Shown one piece after another: positions 17,303 to 26,419 of a stretch of DNA of 64,000 nucleotides (position 1 is its first letter; every line of letters starts with the position of its first letter). Position numbers and translations under genes: made by a program. This DNA is from JAHBVH01 sp034432375. Its GTDB lineage: Bacteria; Chloroflexota; Anaerolineae; Caldilineales; Caldilineaceae. A model generated the notes under the pieces. The model was not told where the DNA came from and did no database searches. It saw nothing but the letters and a program-made list of their open reading frames with translations. The DNA lies in contig DAOUCA010000170.1 of NCBI GenBank assembly GCA_034432375.1, positions 62,001 through 126,000 on the forward strand. The letters run 5' to 3'.

Positions 17303-17518
17303 GGGTCTTTTCTTGGTTATAAACAATACTTGCGGTGACTTAAGTCAAGTGAAAAATTTAGGCAGTAATCAGAAGATAATACCACACAGAACGTTTGTGC
17401 GCAAAGTCCACAATTATATTCGTACCACGTTGCATACTTTTTCGCATTCGGCTGCATAAGAGAAGCGCGACTGAAGGGGCGACAAGTGGTAGCTACTCTT
17501 ATTGCCCCTTCAATGATA

Positions 17519-19634
17519 CTACGGGTTCACGACCGGCAAGCTTTCGAGATCAACACTGAGATTGACGGCCGAGACCACTACCCAGCCCTGTGTTTCTACT
17601 ATATCGACTTGCAGCCATAAATTATCGGCGGTGCGCTCGGTCACAATCAAAACTTCTTCATAGGTGGCCGTGGCAAGGGCATCTGCTGTATGTACCGGTG
17701 CTGCCCGGATCGCAGCGCCGAGCGACGTATTGACGGATGCACTCGGGCGGGGGGTAGGCGTGTGCGTTGGAAGCCGTGCGGCGGTGCGGGTTAGTTGCAG
17801 AGTCTCCGTTGCTGTCGGTGTGGGAATTGCCGTTAGTTGCTTGCGCAATTGATTCGATTCTTCTAACGTTAACCTTTCAGTTCTTAGCGAGACATATTGT
17901 GGGTCGCTGCCGATCCATAAAAACTGACCATCGGAACTAAGGATTTGCAGCCATCCATCTAGTTCTTTCAACACTAAAAATTCTTCGCCATTTTCGGCAA
18001 TTCGTAGCGCTTCACTATCTGTATTTGGTTCAGAACGTACATTAACACCGTATTGTGCACTTATAGTTACGAAACGTTCTTCTACAAACGTTATTTCAAA
18101 GGTAGGAGTAGAAAGTGGCGCTGTATTTGTTAACACAACAACTTCTGTTGGAAGATCTACTTCTGTTAGAGTAATTTCAAACGTAGGGGTGGCCCCATCT
18201 GCCAGTGATGAGATAGGTGTCCGCGTCATTAAATCATTACTGCCTCCCATCCGAAAGAACGGAGCATATTGCAATATCAGAAATATCCCACCGAGTAGTA
18301 TCGCTCCAACTGTAATAACAATGACAGTGCTTTCCCGAGTGCTTGGTCGCCGCCATCTCGTGGTTTCTCGAACTATAATCTGGTACTGTTGTACATCAAC
18401 TTCTGGCTTTACAGTGTCTTCAGAGACAACTATCGGCATCAATTCTGAGTCATCGCTACCGACTGGATCAATGAATTCAATTGCAATAGGTTCCTTCTCA
18501 ACTATTGGCTTTACTAACGTCACATCAAACAACGCCCCATCGCCCGCCCGCATATACAGTACCGGCGTGCCCCATTCTACATCATTCTCCGCGGCGTAGA
18601 GCGCCTTGCGCGCCTCGGAGAGCGCGGCATCAACGGGATAGCCGTCGGCCACCGCACCATAGAACTCGTGGGCCAGCGTGATCGCGGCCCCGTCGGTGAT
18701 CTCAAATTGCATGGCGATGACGGCGGGGATGCCCTGTTGCACGAGATGTTGCGCTACGCCGGCAAAGGGATCGGCCGGGCTGCTGCGCGCCCCTTCACAG
18801 GCGTTGAGCAGCGCCAACCGCAGCGAGAAGTGGTCGCGCAGCAGCGCGCCGAGATAGTGGCCACTGACGGTGCGGCTGCGGCCGTAATCATCTTCAAGGA
18901 GCAGCACGCCGCTTTGGCTCGCCACATCAAAGCCGCCGTGACCGACAAAGTGGAAGATGTGATACTGGTCGCGGCGCAGTTGACGTTGCAGCGCGGCCAG
19001 CGTGGCGCTTTCGAGCCGGGTGACCTCCACCAGCCCCTGCCCTGCCAAATCGGCGAGGGCGCGCCGCACCTTCTGCCATTCAGCCTCGACATCGAGCGGC
19101 GCGTAGCCGTACCCCTGCGGGTTGGCGATCATCACCAGGATCTTGAGCGGTGGCGTGACCGCCAACGGCCCGCCCCCCTGCGGCAAATCGAGATAGCGCA
19201 CAAGCGGGGTGGCGGTCGAGTAGGCCAGGAAGTGGTTGTGCAACGTGTCGAAGAGAAACTCCCACGGCAGATCGGTGAGCGTGGGCGCATCGTTCAGCCG
19301 CAACCGCAGGTGCATGCCCTGATTCTGACTACGCGCAGTTTCCAGGCTGCGATGAAAACAAACCGACACCGGACCGGCAAAAATGGCGTCAAAGAGCGTG
19401 CGGCCAAAGTGCTGCGCGGCATCCATCTCCGGCGAGCCAATGCGCCGCACCCCCCCGCCGCGGTCGCCCCAACCGCAGAAAGAGCAGTTCGAGATCGCGC
19501 GCGTCAAAGGGCAACCCAAAGTCGCCGCTCGCCTGCCCCACCGGTGAGTTGAGGATGCGAACGCGGTGGCGGTTGGCAGTGGCGTCAATGGTTTCGATGG
19601 CGAGGTCGAAATCGAGATAGGTGAGTGAGGTCAT
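17519..19634 (-). pseudogene. CHAT protease - transmembrane - SH3 protein, frameshifted near its start
   Basis: N-terminus MTSLTYLDFDLAIETIDATA reads to LELLFLRLGR; then a frame change in a run of seven C (19450-19456) leads into RRIGSPEMDAAQHFGRTLFD and the 640-residue remainder. A caspase-like CHAT domain is clear, with His in YHIFHFVGHGGFD and Cys in LALLNACEGARSS. A transmembrane helix (VIVITVGAILLGGIFLILQY), a bacterial SH3 domain (YGVNVRSEPNTDSEALRIAENG) and a Thr/Pro-rich linker with a second SH3-like end follow. The protease should face the cytoplasm and SH3 the outside. The continuous frame starts at 19588. Confidence 0.8.
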
Positions 19635-19716
19635 CGGCCTTGGTCACTGGTCATTGGTCAAGTGGTCAAGTGGCATTGGTGTGTTGAGGATAGTTTACGG
19701 GAAAGGGAGCAGTACG

Positions 19717-20154
19717 TCAATAGTTGAGAGCTAAGGGCAGATCTCTTGGAGGATGAAAACCGGCTTGGACCCAACGTTTACGCGCCATCACAATCCGCAG
19801 GCGGTTCATTTTGAGGCGCTCTACCGTAGCACGGCCGATGGCTGAGATACCTTGAAGCTCCGAAAAATCGTTAGACCAGCGAAAGTGTGCAGCCCACGTC
19901 TCAGTGCGTGGATTGAAAAGTGTAACTGTGGTGCCATCAACAGGGTCTAGAGCCGTCGTTGCAGTCGCTTTGCTTAAATTACAATTGGGGCAAGCCAGGC
20001 AAAGATTGTCAAGACGATTGCCACCATTGGGATTAATGTGCTCAATATGCATTGCCTGGCCGATATTTGCCTCGCAGGTCCGACAGTATTCACAGCATCC
20101 CGCAGCACGTTCATAAACAAAGGCTTTAGCTGCTTCCCATGATAATTCTGTCAT
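19717..20154 (-). CDS. HNH endonuclease
   Basis: 145 residues. Cys pair CCEYCRTC, HNH core MHIEHINPNGGNRLDNLCLA, then CPNCNLSK. The rest (NPRTETWAAHFRWSNDFSELQGISAIGRATVERLKMN) parallels the HNH proteins at 10605 and 12999; the C-terminus keeps the GFHPPRD end seen there as GWHPPA or GKHPPE. It is 8 bases downstream of its partner gene. A member of the repeated two-gene module. Confidence 0.85.
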   Translation of the reverse strand: MTELSWEAAKAFVYERAAGCCEYCRTCEANIGQAMHIEHINPNGGNRLDNLCLACPNCNLSKATATTALDPVDGTTVTLFNPRTETWAAHFRWSNDFSELQGISAIGRATVERLKMNRLRIVMARKRWVQAGFHPPRDLPLALNY

Positions 20155-20162
20155 TGGGTCGC

Positions 20163-20573
20163 TCAGTTACTGTTTGGAGAAAGATCATCGCTGGTAATCA
20201 CATAGCCGCGCTGATGCAGTAGCCGTACCGCTTCTGCTTTGCGTAGCATGAGTTGATCGCCGCGGTCGACAAACGCCGCGAGTTCCTGCAACGCTTCCTG
20301 TGTAATTGTTCCTTGATTGTTCTGTTCCATCAACACGCCCATCCGCCGTTGAACAGTTTGTGACATCTGTTCTGCGGCAATGGCACGCAGGGCATCGTCC
20401 GATAGGTACTGTAACGCCGCCAGTTCTGCTTGTTCAGCCGATGGCAGTTGACTCAGCCGGTCGTCCAGAAGCTGACGCAGCCGTTCCATGACCAATTGCT
20501 CGACTGGTTGTTGGCGAGTGCCTGCAAGTTGTTGAAGTTGATTGGTCATCTCATCGGGTATCGTGATTTGCAT
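20163..20573 (-). CDS. Helical partner protein of the HNH nuclease (antitoxin-like)
   Basis: 136 residues. It begins MQITIPDEMTNQLQQLAGTR, an antitoxin-like beta-strand/helix opening, then QLVMERLRQLLDDRLSQL, and a C-terminal helix pair (ITQEALQELAAFVDRGDQLM, AEAVRLLHQRGYVI) similar in layout to the partner at 13417. It has no catalytic motif. The two partners differ in their N-terminal halves, as antitoxins often do. Confidence 0.6.
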   Translation of the reverse strand: MQITIPDEMTNQLQQLAGTRQQPVEQLVMERLRQLLDDRLSQLPSAEQAELAALQYLSDDALRAIAAEQMSQTVQRRMGVLMEQNNQGTITQEALQELAAFVDRGDQLMLRKAEAVRLLHQRGYVITSDDLSPNSN

Positions 20574-20663
20574 TTTATCCTCGCGAATTTAGGTATCACC
20601 TACTTTTGTCTATTGTAACGATGTAATAGTATGGCGTCAATTTGTGCTTTATAGTAAGCTCTG

Positions 20664-20707
20664 TTTGAAACCGATAGTTTTGCTGGGTAGAAACTATTGG
20701 TTTCAAA
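20664..20707. repeat. 17-bp inverted repeat upstream of the ABC transporter operon
   Basis: TTTGAAACCGATAGTTT pairs with AAACTATTGGTTTCAAA around a 10-base loop (one G-T mismatch). There is no T-run, so it looks like an operator or structured element more than a terminator. It lies 139 bases upstream of the substrate-binding protein gene in a 272-bp region that otherwise shows no gene. Confidence 0.6.
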
Positions 20708-20845
20708 ACAACCGCACTTTAGGCATCAGGAGCAAAAAATCCCCACTTGCGCAATCCCGCCAAACGCGCTATCATACCCGCCAAGCTCACCCATTCCCCA
20801 TGATCAAGTCAAAACTGAAAATTGATTGTTCCCAAAGGAGGCTCC

Positions 20846-22285
20846 ATGCAGACGAAGATTGCCATGCATTTGCATACCTTGTCATCGAAATCCCTTAGCC
20901 GACGCACCTTTTTGCGTTTGAGCGGCACGGTGGCCGCGGCGACGGCGTTGGCGGCTTGCGCTCCGGCCGCGGCACCGGAAGCAGGCGGCGCGGAGGGTAC
21001 GGCCGCTGGTGGCGAGGTAACCGACCTGATCGCGTGGTTTACAGACCGCCTCACGATCAATCGGATGACGGAAGAGACAGCCATCCCTGAATTTGAAGCG
21101 GCCCATCCCGACATCAAAGTCGAGATGCAGTTTGTACCAGAGAGCGAGTTGCAACAGAAGCTGCTCACGGCCAAAGCCGCCGGCAACGCGCCCGATGTCT
21201 CCTCGATTGACGAGACCTTCCTCGATACCCTAACCAAAGAAAACGTGCTGCTGCCCATTCCCACGGAAGTGATTAATGTCAACGAAGAGATGGGTTCACT
21301 GACAGCCGATCTCTATCGCATCTCGACCAACGGCGGCGAGGGTCAATACTATGGTCTACCCAACGGTGTCTTTGCCGGTGCGCTCTATTACAACGTGGGG
21401 CTCCTGGACGAATTGGGGTACACACCAGACGATATCCCCACGCGCTGGGATGACTTCATCCTGTGGGCCAAGGATGTTACGCAATGGGATGGCGATACCT
21501 TAACCCGTTCTGGCTTTGCCTTCTATGGCGGCAACGAAGGTTCGCTGGTCGGTGCGGTACGCCAACAGCTAGGCGGGCCCATTGACGGCAATCAGTTTGC
21601 CACCAAGGGCGAAACACAGGTCGGGGATGATATTGGCGTTCAGGCCTACCAGTTTATGATGGACTTCTTCAATGTCCACAAGACCGATAGTATCGCCGAA
21701 GGAATTGTCTCACGGGATCGTTTCGGTGCCGGCAATGCCGTGACCCTCTACAACTGGACATGGTTCAACGGCTTCATGGACACGCAATATGCCGACATCG
21801 AGTGGGGAATCAAGGTCGATCCCACCTTTACCGGCGAACCGGTCTACGGCAACCGCGGGCCAGATGTTGGTTTTACCGTAACATCGCAGCAGGATAACAA
21901 TCTGGACGCAGCCTATACCTTCTATCGTTATCTCGTCAGTCCGGACTACCTTGCGCGCTACTGCAAGTTGCGCGGTGTCCAGCCCAGCCTCAAATCCATG
22001 TGGGATGATCCGGACTTCTCGGAGGAATCAGGCGCAAAGTGGGCGGCGGTAGCCATCAAGAATCGCCCAGAAAACAGCGTGGATTGGGGCTTTAACCCGC
22101 GTGAACTCGGTGACATCATTGGCCGTGCCCTTCCCTCCATTATGGATGAAGGCGAAGATATTGCCACCGTTCTCAAGCGCACAGACGAAGAGGCCAACGC
22201 CTTCCTCGCTGCCAATCCCCAGTGGAGCATTCTAAGCGCCGCCGACTATGAAGCAAACCCGCAGTGGCTGACGGCAGCGGGGTAG
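20846..22285 (+). CDS. ABC transporter sugar-binding lipoprotein (CUT1 type)
   Basis: 479 residues; AAAGGAGG lies just upstream of the ATG at 20846. The signal has a twin-arginine motif (SRRTFLRLSG) followed by a lipobox (ALAAC), so it is likely exported folded and lipid-anchored. The mature part has the extracellular solute-binding pattern: EFEAAHPDIKVEMQFVPESE, GNAPDVSSIDETFLDTL and GLPNGVFAGALYYNVGLLDE. Two permease genes follow, making a CUT1-type uptake system; no ATPase gene is present, so a shared MsmX/UgpC-like ATPase is expected. Confidence 0.92.
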   Translation: MQTKIAMHLHTLSSKSLSRRTFLRLSGTVAAATALAACAPAAAPEAGGAEGTAAGGEVTDLIAWFTDRLTINRMTEETAIPEFEAAHPDIKVEMQFVPESELQQKLLTAKAAGNAPDVSSIDETFLDTLTKENVLLPIPTEVINVNEEMGSLTADLYRISTNGGEGQYYGLPNGVFAGALYYNVGLLDELGYTPDDIPTRWDDFILWAKDVTQWDGDTLTRSGFAFYGGNEGSLVGAVRQQLGGPIDGNQFATKGETQVGDDIGVQAYQFMMDFFNVHKTDSIAEGIVSRDRFGAGNAVTLYNWTWFNGFMDTQYADIEWGIKVDPTFTGEPVYGNRGPDVGFTVTSQQDNNLDAAYTFYRYLVSPDYLARYCKLRGVQPSLKSMWDDPDFSEESGAKWAAVAIKNRPENSVDWGFNPRELGDIIGRALPSIMDEGEDIATVLKRTDEEANAFLAANPQWSILSAADYEANPQWLTAAG

Positions 22286-22350
22286 GTTAGACACGAGACA
22301 CGGGATAGGGAGACACGAGACAGCGTTTACGACCTCGTATCTTGTGTCCC

Positions 22351-22398
22351 CTATCTACCGATTTACCTATCTACCGATTTACCTATCTACCGATTTAC
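22351..22398. repeat. Three 16-bp tandem repeats
   Basis: Three perfect copies of CTATCTACCGATTTAC followed by a partial unit, in the 131-bp gap between the binding-protein and first permease genes. Similar CCGATTTAC repeats occur at 44500-44540. They are probably simple-sequence expansion; no function is seen. Confidence 0.7.
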
Positions 22399-22416
22399 CT
22401 ATCTATCTACCCACCT

Positions 22417-23325
22417 ATGTACACAGAACGCTGGTTACCCAAACATCCCATGGGGCGCATTGTGCTCCTGGTGTCGCTGGCCTTTATGGGCTTTATGATC
22501 TGGTTCCCAATTGCGGAGATGTTCTACTGGAGCTTCTTTGTTAAGGAGCCAGGGATCTTTGAATTTGCCGGACTGGCCAACTATCAGAAACTGCTCTTTG
22601 ACGATCCAATCTTCTGGAAGTCGCTGCGCGTCACCTTCTCGTTTGCGTTTATGGTGCTGCCGGGAGTGATTTGTCTGGGTTTGCTGTTAGCGCTTGCCGT
22701 CAATTCGATCCGCAACACGACGATTCGTGGCTTCTTCACAATTTCCTACTTCACGGCCTATGTGGTGCCGTTGGTGGCGATCGCCTTGGTCTGGCGCTAT
22801 ATTTACCTGCCGGGTAAACAGGGGCTGCTCAACGTGATCCTCGATGGATTCGGCATCGCGCCGATCCGCTGGCTGACCACCAGTGATTGGGCCTTGCGTG
22901 CGCTGGCAATTATGCGCATTTGGAAAGAGGCGGGCTATGCGATGGTGCTCTTTCTCGCCGGGCTGCAAGCAATTCCCACGGTCTACTATGAAGCCGCGCA
23001 GGTGGATGGTGCCAACAGTTGGCATCGCTTCCGCCATATCACGCTCCCATTGCTGATCCCGATGATTACCTTTGTGGTCATCATCATCACCTTGAGCTGT
23101 TTTTTGGCCTTTACCGAAGTTTATGTGATGACCGCCGAAGCCGGTAGCGGCACACGCGGCGGGCCGAATTTCGCCACCAACCTGATGGCATTTCATATTT
23201 TCAACACTGCAATTGCCTACGGTCACGAAGGGTACGGCAGTGCGATGGCTGCAATTTATTTTGTGATCATGGTGGCCGTGGGCTATATCCAGTATCGTTT
23301 TATTCGGGCGACGTATGAGTATTGA
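22417..23325 (+). CDS. ABC sugar transporter permease (MalF-like)
   Basis: 302 residues from MYTERWLPKHPMGRIVLLVS. Six transmembrane helices and the permease EAA loop (YYEAAQVDGANSWHRFRHITLPLL) that contacts the ATPase. In-frame starts upstream fall in the tandem repeat and were rejected. It is the first permease of the CUT1 operon. Confidence 0.92.
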   Translation: MYTERWLPKHPMGRIVLLVSLAFMGFMIWFPIAEMFYWSFFVKEPGIFEFAGLANYQKLLFDDPIFWKSLRVTFSFAFMVLPGVICLGLLLALAVNSIRNTTIRGFFTISYFTAYVVPLVAIALVWRYIYLPGKQGLLNVILDGFGIAPIRWLTTSDWALRALAIMRIWKEAGYAMVLFLAGLQAIPTVYYEAAQVDGANSWHRFRHITLPLLIPMITFVVIIITLSCFLAFTEVYVMTAEAGSGTRGGPNFATNLMAFHIFNTAIAYGHEGYGSAMAAIYFVIMVAVGYIQYRFIRATYEY

Positions 23326-23343
23326 TAATTTTGAGGAACCATA

Positions 23344-24258
23344 ATGGCAACACTAGGTATCCCGTCAGCAACGAACGGTTGTCTGACCTTAACGGCGGAG
23401 CAGCGGCAACAATTTGAGGAAGATGGTTTCTTCCTTATCGAAGATGCACTTTCTCCAGCAGAGATCGATGCACTGATCAGCGTGATTGATGGCATGTATG
23501 AAGAGCAGCGCCAACAGCGCAATCTGGCGCCCCATGAGGCCTTTCAATGGCGCAACGTCGTGGCGCTTCATCCAATCTTTCGTAACCTAGTCGACCATTC
23601 GCGGCTACTGCCATTGGTCGTCGACCTGATCGGCTATAACATCCAAATTCGCACTTCGCACCTGGATGTGCGCCCGCCGATGCGCGCCGCAGATGCCGAA
23701 AAGGTATTGGGCGCACGTGACAGTTTTTTCCCCTGGCATTCGGATGCACCAAACTATGGTTGGCCAACAGTTGACGGCGTGATCCCCTACATGGAGATGA
23801 AGTTTGGCCTCTATCTGACCGATCTGACGCAGCACAACAGCGGTGCGATCTGCGTGGTGCGCGGCAGCCATCGCCGTGCCCAGCGGGATGCCGAGGGCAA
23901 TCTGCTCATCGACCCGACGGACATTGTCGAGGTAAACGTGCGACCGGGAACAGCCTTGGTCTGGCGCACGGCGTTGCTGCATTGCGTGACGCCCAATCTC
24001 TCTGACCACGCCCGTAAATGCCTCTACTATGGCTACAATTACCGCTGGATTCGCCCATCGGATTACGATCATCAGGACGCTGCGGTGCTGGCCGCTTGCA
24101 ATCCGGTTCAGCGGCAACTGTTAGGCGAATTGGGCGACGGCAGCATGGGGTACAATGGACCCGAGCCGCTGATCCATCCGGTTTCGCGCTACTGGCGCCC
24201 GCAGGATGAGGATATTCCCGTCAAAGCATGGGCCACCGCGCACACGAATGGTCACTGA
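23344..24258 (+). CDS. Phytanoyl-CoA dioxygenase (PhyH) family oxygenase
   Basis: 304 residues. Fe(II)/2-oxoglutarate oxygenase features: FEEDGFFLIEDALSPAEID at the start, iron-binding HxD in FPWHSDAPN, distal His in LLHCVTPNLSD and an Arg beyond it. It starts 18 bases after the first permease and is followed 28 bases later by the second, so it is inside the transporter operon. This suggests it hydroxylates the imported compound or a derivative; the substrate cannot be told. Confidence 0.88.
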   Translation: MATLGIPSATNGCLTLTAEQRQQFEEDGFFLIEDALSPAEIDALISVIDGMYEEQRQQRNLAPHEAFQWRNVVALHPIFRNLVDHSRLLPLVVDLIGYNIQIRTSHLDVRPPMRAADAEKVLGARDSFFPWHSDAPNYGWPTVDGVIPYMEMKFGLYLTDLTQHNSGAICVVRGSHRRAQRDAEGNLLIDPTDIVEVNVRPGTALVWRTALLHCVTPNLSDHARKCLYYGYNYRWIRPSDYDHQDAAVLAACNPVQRQLLGELGDGSMGYNGPEPLIHPVSRYWRPQDEDIPVKAWATAHTNGH

Positions 24259-24286
24259 TCTTTAGGAATTGGGGAGAGGAGAAAAG

Positions 24287-25195
24287 ATGGCGACGACAGC
24301 AGAGTCGAGTATCCAACAAAATGGCACGGTGGCGTCACATATAACATCAGGGTTTCGCTTACGCCACTTGCTCACCCGTATCGCAGTCTACGGCATCTTG
24401 CTGTTGGGCGCTGCGATCTTTTTCATGCCATTCTATTGGGTGCTAACCGCTTCCTTCAAAACGGCGGCCGAGTTGCGTGCGATCCCACCGACATGGTGGC
24501 CGGAAACCTGGACATTCGCCAATTATCCGGAAGTGTGGAGTGCAAAGTTTGCACGTTACTTTCTCAATTCGTTTATCTATTCCGCCGGTACGACGACTGT
24601 TGTCATCTTTACCAGCACATTGCTTGGGTATGTGATTGTCAAAGACTCGTCACGACTCGGCAACCTTACCTTTTGGCTGATGCTGGCCGCGTCCATGGTC
24701 CCCTTTGTCACCTATCTGCTGCCCCTCTTCAATGTCCTGCTGCGCATCCAAGATTGGACCGGCATTCCCATGGTGAACACCTATTGGGGGATGATTTTGC
24801 CGTGGGTCATTTCCCCCTTTGGGGTCTTCCTCATGCGCCAGGCGATGCTCAGCGTGCCCAATGATCTCCTGGACGCGGCGCGCATCGATGGTGCCACTGA
24901 GTTCGGCATCTTCTGGCGCGTCGTGGCACCACTGGTGCGTCACAACGTGGCGGCGCTAGCGATCATCATGTTCATCTTCAAATATGATGACCTGCTGTGG
25001 CCGCTCGTCGTGGCGCAACGCACCGAGATGTACCCGGTGACGGTTGGGCTGGTTGAGTATGTGGGGCAGTTTTTCGTAGAATACAATCTCTTTACCACGG
25101 CGGCGGTGTTGACGATATTGCCCATCTTTGTGATCTATCTGCTCTTACAACGCTATATTATTGAAGGCATTGCCACCCAAGGCTTGAAGGGATAA
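24287..25195 (+). CDS. ABC sugar transporter permease (MalG-like)
   Basis: 302 residues from MATTAESSIQQNGTVASHIT (a GGGGAGAGGAG-rich site precedes it). It has six transmembrane helices and an EAA loop (LLDAARIDGATEFGIFWRVVAPLV). The LNSFIYS and NTYWGMILPWV segments are typical of MalG-type subunits. It pairs with the permease at 22417; the end is a TAA at 25195. Confidence 0.92.
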   Translation: MATTAESSIQQNGTVASHITSGFRLRHLLTRIAVYGILLLGAAIFFMPFYWVLTASFKTAAELRAIPPTWWPETWTFANYPEVWSAKFARYFLNSFIYSAGTTTVVIFTSTLLGYVIVKDSSRLGNLTFWLMLAASMVPFVTYLLPLFNVLLRIQDWTGIPMVNTYWGMILPWVISPFGVFLMRQAMLSVPNDLLDAARIDGATEFGIFWRVVAPLVRHNVAALAIIMFIFKYDDLLWPLVVAQRTEMYPVTVGLVEYVGQFFVEYNLFTTAAVLTILPIFVIYLLLQRYIIEGIATQGLKG

Positions 25196-25211
25196 CGATC
25201 AGTCTCGCGCC

Positions 25212-25544
25212 TCACGCAGCCGGCCATGCCGCGCCATCGTAATAGCGCGTCCCGCGGTGGCCCTCTTTGGCGATGGGTTGCGCCAGCCGTTCGCCGGGGG
25301 TTGTCACATGGATCAAGGTACGCGGTTTGCCCGAATCGGGGTTGACCGCGCCGCCAATTAGTTCTTTAATGCGGCAGCGACCGATGATTTCATCATTAAA
25401 GATCGTGTAGACGTAATCGCCAACCTTAAGTTTGGAAGGTTTGCCGGCCATGTGGAACTCATATTCACCGGCGACTTCATAAAGTGCGTCAACCGCCTGT
25501 CGACCCTCGCCGGCGGGAATTGTCTTGGTAATACCGAAACTCAC
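25212..25544 (-). CDS. Small conserved hypothetical, PUA/ASCH-like
   Basis: 110 residues, MSFGITKTIPAGEGRQAVDA then KLKVGDYVYTIFNDEIIGRC and GTRYYDGAAWPAA. The short strand-rich middle with a GDYVY element resembles ASCH/PUA-like RNA-binding folds, but this is weak. It is convergent with the transporter operon, 16 bases from its end. Confidence 0.5.
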   Translation of the reverse strand: MSFGITKTIPAGEGRQAVDALYEVAGEYEFHMAGKPSKLKVGDYVYTIFNDEIIGRCRIKELIGGAVNPDSGKPRTLIHVTTPGERLAQPIAKEGHRGTRYYDGAAWPAA

Positions 25545-25666
25545 AGATCGCTCCTCTCAGGGTTTGCTGCTGGAAATGGGGATCAAGAGGGTTGTGGTCC
25601 ATCTTAGCGGTTTTTAGAGGGAGTGTCAATCTAGTCGGATCAAAGCCGGCAATTCTCAATATCAAC

Positions 25667-25746
25667 AGTGTAGCCACAGATGAACACAGATAGTCAAGTG
25701 CATCGGGGAATTATCTGTGGTTATCCGTGTCATCTGTGGCTACACT
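25667..25746. repeat. 16-bp perfect inverted repeat between minus-strand genes
   Basis: AGTGTAGCCACAGATG at 25667-25682 and its exact complement at 25731-25746, with a 48-base loop containing further CACAGAT/ATCTGTG copies. It sits downstream of the response-regulator operon; it may terminate transcription or be a short mobile palindrome. Confidence 0.6.
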
Positions 25747-25759
25747 AAGAATTCCTAAA

Positions 25760-26419
25760 TCAAAGCAACCCCAATTCGCGTCCACGCAGCGCGGCTTGAG
25801 TGCGGTCACGCACACCGATCTTGCCCAACAGCGACGTTACATAGTTTTTCACGGTGCCTTCAGCTAGATGGATCCGGTCGGCAATTTCACGATTAGTCAA
25901 GCCCTGCGCCACCAGCCGCAAGATCGCGATTTCGCGTTCAGATAAGGGTTCAGCCAGCCCAGTATTGAGTGGCCGTTGCGACGGGGCGAGGCGGGCAAAT
26001 TCGGTGACCAATTTGCGCGTCACGGCCGGGTCGATGAGTGCTTGGCCGGCGGCGACGGCACGAATCGCATGGGCCAACTCCTCGCCGGAGACAGCCTTTA
26101 AGAGATAGCCCAATGCACCGGCGCGCAACCCTTCAAAGATATATTCATCCTCATCGAAGGTAGTAAGGATGATAATCTTCACCGCCGGCCACTGGGCGTG
26201 GAGCCGCCGCGTTGCTTCGACTCCATCCATGCCCGGCATTCGCACATCCATCAGCACAATATCCGGTTGCAAGGTGGCAAAGTGTGCGAGAGCTTCCTCA
26301 CCGTTACCCGCTTCGCCGACAACCGCCAAATCATCCTCCAATTCAAGCAGCGTACGCAATCCATCGCGCATCAGCCGCTGATCATCGACCAGCAGAATCG
26401 TAATTTTGTCAGTGCGCAT
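25760..26419 (-). CDS. NarL/LuxR-family response regulator
   Basis: 219 residues. Receiver: LLVDDQRLMRDGLRTLLELE, phospho-Asp in PDIVLMDVRMPGMDGVEA, conserved Thr and Lys (ILTTFDEDEY, GYLLKAVSGEEL). The C-terminal LuxR helix-turn-helix is LSEREIAILRLVAQGLTNREIA. Its start overlaps the stop of the upstream kinase gene by 11 bases, so it is the cognate partner. The target genes are unknown; the DUF2306-like membrane gene at the head of the operon is a candidate. Confidence 0.95.
   Translation of the reverse strand: MRTDKITILLVDDQRLMRDGLRTLLELEDDLAVVGEAGNGEEALAHFATLQPDIVLMDVRMPGMDGVEATRRLHAQWPAVKIIILTTFDEDEYIFEGLRAGALGYLLKAVSGEELAHAIRAVAAGQALIDPAVTRKLVTEFARLAPSQRPLNTGLAEPLSEREIAILRLVAQGLTNREIADRIHLAEGTVKNYVTSLLGKIGVRDRTQAALRGRELGLL

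Noticed and set aside
18668..19552. A 294-residue plus-strand frame opposite the CHAT gene
   Set aside because: Antisense shadow: composition is His/Arg/Gln-rich, no ribosome site, and the minus strand encodes clear domains.
22687..23226. A minus-strand frame opposite the MalF-like permease
   Set aside because: Shadow; hydrophobic codons read backwards give a polar Gln/Arg/His-rich sequence.
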